Source: Acidobacteriota bacterium (GTDB taxonomy: Bacteria; Acidobacteriota; Terriglobia; Bryobacterales; Bryobacteraceae). Taken from it: 7,724 bases of DNA. Position 1 is the first letter of the stretch. Each line of letters starts with the position of its first letter. Shown here piece by piece: positions 1 through 4,980 of this stretch. The position numbers were made by a program, and so were the translations under genes. The DNA is taken from assembly GCA_947505565.1 (NCBI GenBank), contig CANNLB010000091.1, positions 1-7,724 of the forward strand. Reading direction: 5' to 3'. Under the pieces are notes generated by a model. The model saw only the letters and a program-made list of their open reading frames with translations, did no database searches and was not told where the DNA came from.

Positions 1-1499
1 ATGATCGAGTGCTTGCCACGCTGCAAGGCTATCTTTTGATCAAAATTGATCGTGCGCCCTTCCAGCATGTAGTATTCATGATCGGGTGAGTTCCACCCGA
101 GGTTAGTCGCGATGCGTGCAACCCGGCGGCCAAACGGAAGAACTTCGGCCCTGCCGCCCGGTTCTTTCTGCTCAAAAAAGAACCGATCATATCGGCCGGT
201 GTCGGCCAGGTTATAGCCGAAACGGCTTTCAGACGTCCAACTGGCCCCGCCCGTCGTGTAGGCAACCGTACCACGTTCGTTCCAGACGAGGAAGGATCGG
301 TCGTTGGCCCCATTAATGTAGCTGCGCGGAACCAGTTGCGTGGGTCGTCCCCGGCTGTAAGAAAATGCGAAATTACTCATCTGGCCCACCCGCCAATCGG
401 TACGGACGTCGGCGTGGTTATCGTCCCGCACCGAACTCGCCGCCGACCGATACAAGCCGACGTCCGCCGTGGCGGCGTAGGGCTCGGTGGGGAGCGGAAT
501 GAAATCCAGCAGTAGCTTATAAGAGGGCACTCCCGCCAACATGTCGTTGCGGAGACGGGGAGTCGGAACATTGTCCTGCACCACCGAAAACGCCCGGTCG
601 CGATAGCCCTCGTACACGCCAAAAACGAAAAGCTTGTTCTTCAAAATCGCCCCGCCAACCGAACCGCCGAACTGGTTGAACGTCGCCCCGGGCTTGTTGT
701 TCAACCGCTGATTGCGGGCGTTCAACTCTTCAGCCTGGAAGTTCTCGAACAGGCTCCCATGCCATTGGTTCGTTCCCGACCGGCTCACCAGATTCACTTG
801 CCCGCCGACGATGTTTCCGTACTCGGCGGAGGGCACGCCCTTCACAGTGTCAACCTCCTGGATCGCCTCGATGCTCATGATGTCGATGAGGTTAGGTCGA
901 CCGAATCCAGACGACGCCCGGCCTTCCGGGTTACCGCCAGCGTCGGTGCCGTCGACGGAGAACGCCACGCCGTTCTTGCCCACACCGTTCATACGAATAC
1001 TATCTCCCGTCGAAACGACTCCGGTCCCAATGCTGAGAAGATTCGAAAAGTTCCGCCGCGCCAGTGGCAGTTCCCGCACCTTGATCGCCTCAAAGGAATT
1101 GATCTGCTCTGAAGATACCGTGTTGATCAACGGAACGCTGGCATCGACGTGCACCGTTTCTGTCGCCGCTCCGATCTCCAAAGTGATCGTATTCCGCACC
1201 TGCTGTCCGGCCGTGAACTCGAACCCTGTCGACTCCTGTCGCTTAAATCCCTTCGCTTCCGCACGGACCGTATAGGTGCCGATCCGAAGAAATGTGAAGA
1301 CGGCCTCACCCTGACCATCGGCCGTCTTTTCGTTCGTCGCTCCGGTCCCGTCGTGAATGACGGTGACCTTCGCGGATGGGACTACCGCTCCGCTCGAATC
1401 AGTGACGGTCGCATAGAAGGTCGCCGTCGTTACCTGGGCACGCAGCAAGCCCGAACAGCAAATCATCAAGAACAAAGAATTACGAACGATGGAAGACAT
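1..1499 (-). CDS. TonB-dependent outer-membrane receptor with N-terminal carboxypeptidase-regulatory-like domain (C-terminal part outside window)
   Basis: The minus frame is open from the ATG at 1499 to the window edge: 499 codons with no stop. A signal peptide is visible (hydrophobic SLFLMICCSGLL, then RAQ near residue 22). Residues ~27-110 form a carboxypeptidase-regulatory-like beta-sandwich (ATVTDSSGAVVPSAKVTV, then GTYTVRAEAKGF). The plug follows at ~120-245, with RELPLARRNFSNLL, SVDGTDAGGN (181-190), VPSAEYG and the strand GQVNLVSRSGTN. The barrel begins near 248 with family signatures: GSLFENFQAEELNARN, NQFGGSVGG, KNKLFVFGVYEGYRDR. Acidobacterial receptors of this type are usually about 1,000 residues or more, so roughly half is missing to the left. 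The start is fixed by AGGAG at 1504-1508, four bases before ATG. The role would be TonB-driven import of a large or scarce substrate across the outer membrane; the ligand cannot be read from sequence. It lies downstream of the regulator gene on the same strand, with two palindromic elements in its upstream region. Confidence 0.93.
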   Translation of the reverse strand, partial: MSSIVRNSLFLMICCSGLLRAQVTTATFYATVTDSSGAVVPSAKVTVIHDGTGATNEKTADGQGEAVFTFLRIGTYTVRAEAKGFKRQESTGFEFTAGQQVRNTITLEIGAATETVHVDASVPLINTVSSEQINSFEAIKVRELPLARRNFSNLLSIGTGVVSTGDSIRMNGVGKNGVAFSVDGTDAGGNPEGRASSGFGRPNLIDIMSIEAIQEVDTVKGVPSAEYGNIVGGQVNLVSRSGTNQWHGSLFENFQAEELNARNQRLNNKPGATFNQFGGSVGGAILKNKLFVFGVYEGYRDRAFSVVQDNVPTPRLRNDMLAGVPSYKLLLDFIPLPTEPYAATADVGLYRSAASSVRDDNHADVRTDWRVGQMSNFAFSYSRGRPTQLVPRSYINGANDRSFLVWNERGTVAYTTGGASWTSESRFGYNLADTGRYDRFFFEQKEPGGRAEVLPFGRRVARIATNLGWNSPDHEYYMLEGRTINFDQKIALQRGKHSI

Positions 1500-1528
1500 A
1501 GAACTCCTAAAAAATAATAGTGACCCCA

Positions 1529-1557
1529 AGCTTATGCCCCGTTCTTGAAGACGACAA
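1529..1557 (-). promoter_or_regulatory. Candidate promoter of the TonB-dependent receptor gene
   Basis: Read on the minus strand, TTGTCG (1557-1552, 4 of 6 to TTGACA) and TAAGCT (1534-1529, 3 of 6 to TATAAT) are separated by 17 bp. Transcription would start near 1522, giving a leader of about 22 nt that contains the AGGAG ribosome-binding site. The upstream palindrome 1561-1583 ends three bases before the -35 box, a position suited to an activator. The -10 match is poor, which would fit an activator-dependent promoter but could equally be chance. A better -10 look-alike, TATTAT at 1519-1514, was not chosen because its start point would fall inside the ribosome-binding site. Confidence 0.3.
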
Positions 1558-1560
1558 GGG

Positions 1561-1583
1561 CGGAACGGTTCCGAACCGTTCCG
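1561..1583. promoter_or_regulatory. Perfect 23-bp palindrome, putative operator (site 1)
   Basis: Two 11-bp arms are exact inverted complements around one central base at 1572. The element can also be read as two copies of a 9-bp self-symmetric unit, GAACGGTTC (1563-1571) and GAACCGTTC (1573-1581), set 10 bp apart so that they lie on the same face of the helix. It lies 61 bp upstream of the receptor start codon, just upstream of a candidate -35 box. Such symmetry in an intergenic region is typical of a binding site for a dimeric regulator, most simply the adjacent winged-helix protein. As RNA it could form a hairpin (9-bp stem, 5-nt loop), but no U tract follows on either strand, so a terminator is less likely. 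Confidence 0.72.
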
Positions 1584-1599
1584 TCGCAACAGAAATTTA

Positions 1600-1620
1600 A
1601 ACGGTTCCGAACCGTTCCGT
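1600..1620. repeat. Second copy of the palindromic element, putative operator (site 2)
   Basis: These 21 bases are identical to 1564-1584 of site 1, giving a direct repeat with a 36-bp period. The symmetric core is shorter here: 8-bp arms around the central base at 1608 (1600-1616), because the outermost left bases are AAA instead of CGGA. It includes one intact GAACCGTTC unit (1609-1617) and a near-copy at 1599-1607. It begins 12 bases beyond the stop codon of the regulator gene. A hairpin followed by a short T-containing stretch on the minus strand means a weak terminator for the regulator transcript is an alternative role, but exact duplication of the sequence favours protein recognition. 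Confidence 0.65.
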
Positions 1621-1631
1621 AGCCCAGAAAA

Positions 1632-2963
1632 TCAAAGAACTCGAACCGCCACCAACCAAGACTTCGTGGGAATTTTGTCGTGTACCTCGGCCTTCAGCAC
1701 CGCCTGGAAGTGCCACGGACCCTGGTGCTTCGGATCCTCCTGCCGCATCCTCACAAGGAGTTGAGCCAACGATTGCTCCGCCGCCAGAAACTCCGTCCCG
1801 GCTTGCGTGGCCTGCGCGTTTAGACCGCTAACCAGCAGCAACCTCTGGCCATGGATCATCCCCGGCAACATCGAGATCAACGCGAACTCCTGATCGCCTT
1901 CCCGTTCGCCAGCGCCGTAGTTGATCGTATACTCAGCCACCTCGCCCGGGCGCGGATTGACGTTGATGATCGCCCTCTGCCGCTTGCCGACACTCCGACT
2001 CAGCCGAAACGGGGCCTTATCGAGAAGCGGGTCAAGCCATTTGTTGTCTTCGTCATGGCCCAGCAAAATCATGCTCTCGCTCCTCAGATCCTCCCAACTG
2101 ACAAACCGGCTCTGGGTCGTTCGCACCGGCACGCCGAGCCGTGTCAGCAGCGCGGACAAACGGACCCCCGCCACGGCCTCGCCAACCTTGGTCTGGTTTA
2201 CGGCCGGGGTGAAATAGAACCCGCCCCCCGACGGGATTTGAAAGGACTGCCGGTAAATTTCTTCATCAGCCGGATGAGCCCGGAACCGCTTCGGCTGCGT
2301 ATCGGGCGGGATCAGCTGCTCGAAATGCTTGATGATGGCTGTCATCGGCGTGCTGAAGCAGATTACTGCGGAACGCCCTGTATCCATCCACGGCCCCCAT
2401 ATCTCCCGTGTCGCGCTTTCTATGGCAAAGCCCCTGGCCGCCGGAAGCCACGAACCGCGGCCCCAGAAATAGCCCCCGGCCAGCAACGCGACACCCACCA
2501 TCACCATACCCGCCCACCGAAAGGCCGACCGGTCCAATGCCGCACCAACCGGCGGAATCGGTTCAACCTCCTCCAATACCTCGGCGACATCCTCCTTCAT
2601 CCGCCGAAAGGTTGGCACATAGCGCCCAACCGGCAGTTCGATCCGCAGCGAATGGGTACTCCCGTTCCCGGCATAATACTCGTGCAGCTTCTGGCGAAGC
2701 GTATGGGCTTGCCGGCGGACCACCGAATCCTCGCTCGGCGAATACCCAACGCCCCGCCGGAAGACCTCTGACCCGATCAGGTACTCGTTGATCCGGCTAC
2801 CCTCCCCACGCATCGTAAGTTCGCAGATGAACCGGAGGAACGCCTGCAGCTTGTCGGATCGCTCAAACGAACTGCTCCGCAAAACGCATTGCAGTTCTGC
2901 TTCAATCTCCGACGGGCTTATTTCGGGTAGCTCAATTGTGGCGTGCTGTAGGCGATTCGACAT
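1632..2963 (-). CDS. Membrane-anchored winged-helix one-component regulator (CadC/ToxR-like layout) with periplasmic sensor-like domain
   Basis: This 443-residue protein has three parts. Residues ~17-120 resemble a domain common at the N-terminus of acidobacterial regulators: FERSDKLQAFLRFICELTMRG, NEYLIGSEVF, then EDSVVRRQAHTLRQKLHEYY (78-97) and a beta-hairpin IELPVGRYVPTF (108-119). The last two segments mirror the recognition helix and wing of OmpR/CadC winged helices (R-L-R-K-L, then V-R-G-x-G-Y-x-F). One membrane helix follows at ~150-168 (AGMVMVGVALLAGGYFWG). The C-terminal ~275 residues should be periplasmic; I recognise the type (ILLGHDEDNKWL, FALISMLPG, GTEFLAAEQSLAQLL) as an acidobacterial domain of unknown ligand. 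No kinase, receiver or enzyme motif is seen. The ATG at 2963 has no clear ribosome-binding site; the nearby ATG at 2976 is out of frame. It stands between the receptor gene and the divergent hydrolase operon, with palindromic elements on both sides, so it is the likely local regulator. DNA binding is inferred from pattern, not established. Confidence 0.82.
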   Translation of the reverse strand: MSNRLQHATIELPEISPSEIEAELQCVLRSSSFERSDKLQAFLRFICELTMRGEGSRINEYLIGSEVFRRGVGYSPSEDSVVRRQAHTLRQKLHEYYAGNGSTHSLRIELPVGRYVPTFRRMKEDVAEVLEEVEPIPPVGAALDRSAFRWAGMVMVGVALLAGGYFWGRGSWLPAARGFAIESATREIWGPWMDTGRSAVICFSTPMTAIIKHFEQLIPPDTQPKRFRAHPADEEIYRQSFQIPSGGGFYFTPAVNQTKVGEAVAGVRLSALLTRLGVPVRTTQSRFVSWEDLRSESMILLGHDEDNKWLDPLLDKAPFRLSRSVGKRQRAIINVNPRPGEVAEYTINYGAGEREGDQEFALISMLPGMIHGQRLLLVSGLNAQATQAGTEFLAAEQSLAQLLVRMRQEDPKHQGPWHFQAVLKAEVHDKIPTKSWLVAVRVL

Positions 2964-2970
2964 GGATCAG

Positions 2971-2985
2971 TTTCATGAAAGTATA
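2971..2985 (-). promoter_or_regulatory. Candidate -10 element and small palindrome upstream of the regulator gene
   Basis: On the minus strand TATACT (2985-2980) matches the -10 consensus at 5 of 6 positions and is followed by the perfect 10-bp palindrome TTTCATGAAA (2980-2971). Transcription would start near 2973, leaving a leader of only about 10 nt without a ribosome-binding site. No -35 match exists at the right distance; that position (3008-3003) lies inside the palindromic element 3005-3028, so a bound regulator could either replace the missing -35 contact or block the promoter. A perfect TTGACA at 2991-2986 is too close to the start codon to serve as the -35 for this gene. The assignment is tentative. 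Confidence 0.28.
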
Positions 2986-3004
2986 TGTCAAATTAAAAAG
3001 CGGC

Positions 3005-3028
3005 GGGAACCGTTCGCGAACCGTACCC
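3005..3028. promoter_or_regulatory. Imperfect 24-bp palindrome in the divergent intergenic region, putative operator (site 3)
   Basis: Arms of 12 bp around the axis 3016/3017 pair at 10 of 12 positions. The element contains the 9-bp unit GAACCGTTC (3007-3015) and a variant GAACCGTAC (3018-3026) set 11 bp apart, about one helical turn. The first unit is identical to one in both sites upstream of the receptor. It lies 42 bp from the regulator start and 40 bp from the hydrolase start, so one bound protein could control both divergent genes. The lower symmetry compared with site 1 suggests weaker or differently spaced binding. Confidence 0.6.
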
Positions 3029-3033
3029 GACTA

Positions 3034-3061
3034 CCGACAATAAGTGCGCTTGCGCTAGCAT
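3034..3061 (+). promoter_or_regulatory. Candidate promoter of the hydrolase operon, possibly giving a leaderless mRNA
   Basis: CCGACA (3034-3039, 4 of 6 to TTGACA) and TAGCAT (3056-3061, 4 of 6 to TATAAT) are 16 bp apart. The -10 box ends six bases before the ATG at 3068, exactly where it would sit if transcription began at the first base of the start codon. This fits the absence of any Shine-Dalgarno sequence before that ATG. The palindromic element 3005-3028 ends five bases upstream of the -35 box, nearly the same arrangement as at the receptor promoter. Both boxes are weak matches. Confidence 0.3.
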
Positions 3062-3067
3062 CTACAA

Positions 3068-4978
3068 ATGCGCCGAATAGTTCTAGCCGCCGTCTTGCTG
3101 ACGGGTAACGCCCCCGCCGCCTTGCTCCGCATCGAAATCGCCAGCCAGACCGACGTGCTGGGCGGCGCAACCTTCGGCACGGTGGGCAGCTACCAGTTGG
3201 TTCGGGGCCGGGCATACTTCGCCGTTAATCCCAAGTCCCCAGCTAACTCCCGCATCACCGATATCACCTTCGCGACTCGCAACGCCGCGGGATTGGTTGA
3301 GTTCTCAGCGGACGTCGTCCTGCTCCGACCAAAAGATCCCCACGCCGGCAACAACACCCTACTCCTTGAATCGCCCAATCGCGGGGGAATCGGCATCCTG
3401 GCGCTCTACAATCGTGCCGCCGGCTCTCCATCACCCGTCAAAGCCGAACATTTCGGCGATGGCTATTTACTTCGCGAAGGCTACACCCTGGCATGGGTCG
3501 GCTGGCAACACGATATCCCCGCACGCGAAGACTTGTTACGAGCCTACCTGCCAATCGCCAAAGGAGTCGATGGCCTCGTCCGCGGAGAATTCACCTTCTC
3601 CACCGTCGCCGACCGCATTCCGCTCGGCGACGCCAACCACCTCGCCTACCCGGTCGCCGATCCAGCAAAGCTGTCCTTGACCGTCCGCGAATCAATTCAC
3701 GCCAACCGCCACCCCGTACCCCCCACAGAGTGGCATCTCAACGGCGACGCAATCGTCCTCAAACATCCGGCCAAACCGGGCCTCACCTATGAGTTCATCT
3801 ACCCCGGGGCCCAGCCGGTAGTGGCCGGACTCGGCATGGCCGCCACCCGCGACTTCGTCTCCCACCTGAAACGCGAAGGCCGCGTCCGCTTCGCCCTCGG
3901 TGTCGGCACCTCCCAATCCGCCATGTTTCTCAGGGCGCTTCTCTACGAAGGGTTCAACGCCGACGAACAAGGCAAACCCGTATTCGACGGGCTACAGCCG
4001 CATGTCGCCGGCGGGCGGAAAACCACGTTTGAACGCTTCACCCAACCAAGTCGCACCTCGGGCCCCTATCGGAACGCCAGCTTCTCCACCACCGACCAGT
4101 TCCCCTATTCCGATACCGAGACGGTCGAACCCATGACGGGTCGGCGAGACAGCCTCTTATCACGCGCTCGGACCGCCAAAGTCGTCCCCAAAATCATTTA
4201 CACCAACTCGAGCTATGAATACTACGGTTCGGCTGCCTCGCTACTGCATACCACTCTCGACGGCAAACACGATCTCCCCCTGCCCGCGACCACCCGCCTC
4301 TACCTGCTCACCGGCGGCCAACACGGTCCGGCCCCCTTTCCCCCCAAATACGGACCTGGGCAGTACCTCCACAACTGGAACGACTACAAATGGGCACTCC
4401 GCGCCACACTCCATAATCTCCGCACCTGGGTCGTCGACGGCATCCCTCCACCTCCGTCGCTCTATCCCACCTTGGCCGACGGCACCCTCACCCCAGGCAA
4501 GCCAGCCGCTTATCGCACTCAGTACCTCGACTTCGGACCTTCCTACCTTATCAATGGCGTCATCACCCGTCAGCCCCCCAAACCGGGGCCGGACTACGCG
4601 GTCCTCGTCACCACCCTCGCGGCCGATGGAAATGAAACCAGCGGCCTGAGGATGCCCTGGGTTGCCGAACCCCTCGGCGTCTTCACCGGCTGGAACCTCC
4701 GCTCCGCTGCTATCGGCGCGGCCGGCGAACTACTCGGCCAAACGGGTTCGTTTCTTCCCTATCCGCCGGAGCGAATCAACGCCCGCTACCGCTCCCCCGC
4801 AATCTACCGGAGTCAGGTTCAAACAGCCGCCGAGCGGCTCGTCAAAAACCGCCTCCTCCTGAGTGAAGACCTCCCCGCCATCCTCCGTCTTTCGGGGCAA
4901 GCATGGGAGTGGGTCGCGGAACTGCCCAGCTCCGAACGGTTCGAACCTAACACCAATTTACGGCAAGGACTAAAGTAA
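3068..4978 (+). CDS. Exported alpha/beta-hydrolase-domain protein (Abhydrolase_10-like)
   Basis: This 636-residue protein has a signal peptide (MRRIVLAAVLLTGNAPAA) with a likely cut after the APA at 15-17, so it should act in the periplasm or outside the cell. Its middle matches, as I recall it, the alpha/beta-hydrolase-domain family called Abhydrolase_10: LLLESPNRGG, GYTLAWVGWQHDI, a nucleophile elbow G280-T-S282-Q-S, LLYEGFNADEQGKPVFDGLQPH, TNSSYEYYGSAASLLH (E384) and LTGGQHG (H419). Likely catalytic residues are Ser282 and His419, with Glu384 a possible acid; these are inferred from motif, not aligned. The C-terminal part has GNETSGLRMPWVAEPLGVFTGWNL. The family probably acts on esters or similar bonds, but the substrate is unknown. 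The ATG is chosen because the signal peptide begins there; no ribosome-binding site precedes it. It is the first gene of the operon and its stop lies two bases before the next gene. Confidence 0.87.
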   Translation: MRRIVLAAVLLTGNAPAALLRIEIASQTDVLGGATFGTVGSYQLVRGRAYFAVNPKSPANSRITDITFATRNAAGLVEFSADVVLLRPKDPHAGNNTLLLESPNRGGIGILALYNRAAGSPSPVKAEHFGDGYLLREGYTLAWVGWQHDIPAREDLLRAYLPIAKGVDGLVRGEFTFSTVADRIPLGDANHLAYPVADPAKLSLTVRESIHANRHPVPPTEWHLNGDAIVLKHPAKPGLTYEFIYPGAQPVVAGLGMAATRDFVSHLKREGRVRFALGVGTSQSAMFLRALLYEGFNADEQGKPVFDGLQPHVAGGRKTTFERFTQPSRTSGPYRNASFSTTDQFPYSDTETVEPMTGRRDSLLSRARTAKVVPKIIYTNSSYEYYGSAASLLHTTLDGKHDLPLPATTRLYLLTGGQHGPAPFPPKYGPGQYLHNWNDYKWALRATLHNLRTWVVDGIPPPPSLYPTLADGTLTPGKPAAYRTQYLDFGPSYLINGVITRQPPKPGPDYAVLVTTLAADGNETSGLRMPWVAEPLGVFTGWNLRSAAIGAAGELLGQTGSFLPYPPERINARYRSPAIYRSQVQTAAERLVKNRLLLSEDLPAILRLSGQAWEWVAELPSSERFEPNTNLRQGLK

Positions 4979-4980
4979 TA

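Noticed and set aside
37..50. Inverted repeat GATCAA-AA-TTGATC near the left edge.
   Set aside because: It lies inside the receptor coding frame, is only 6 bp per arm, and has no related copy elsewhere in the window.
712..1275. A 187-codon plus-strand frame opposite the receptor gene.
   Set aside because: The minus strand encodes a continuous plug domain with clear TonB-receptor signatures across the same bases; the plus product shows none.
1561..1620. The two palindromes read as rho-independent terminators or as a small CRISPR-like array.
   Set aside because: Site 1 has no U tract on either strand and site 2 has only a weak one. Two repeats with a 15-base spacer next to no cas genes do not make a CRISPR array.
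1851..2771. A 306-codon open frame on the plus strand opposite the regulator gene.
   Set aside because: Its product is rich in Arg, Pro and His with no domain pattern, as expected from the antisense of a GC-rich gene. The minus-strand frame has a coherent domain layout and membrane helix.
2986..2991. Perfect TTGACA on the minus strand upstream of the regulator gene.
   Set aside because: At 17-bp spacing the partner box would overlap the start codon region (GATCCA), which is not a -10 sequence, so it cannot serve as the -35 box for this gene.
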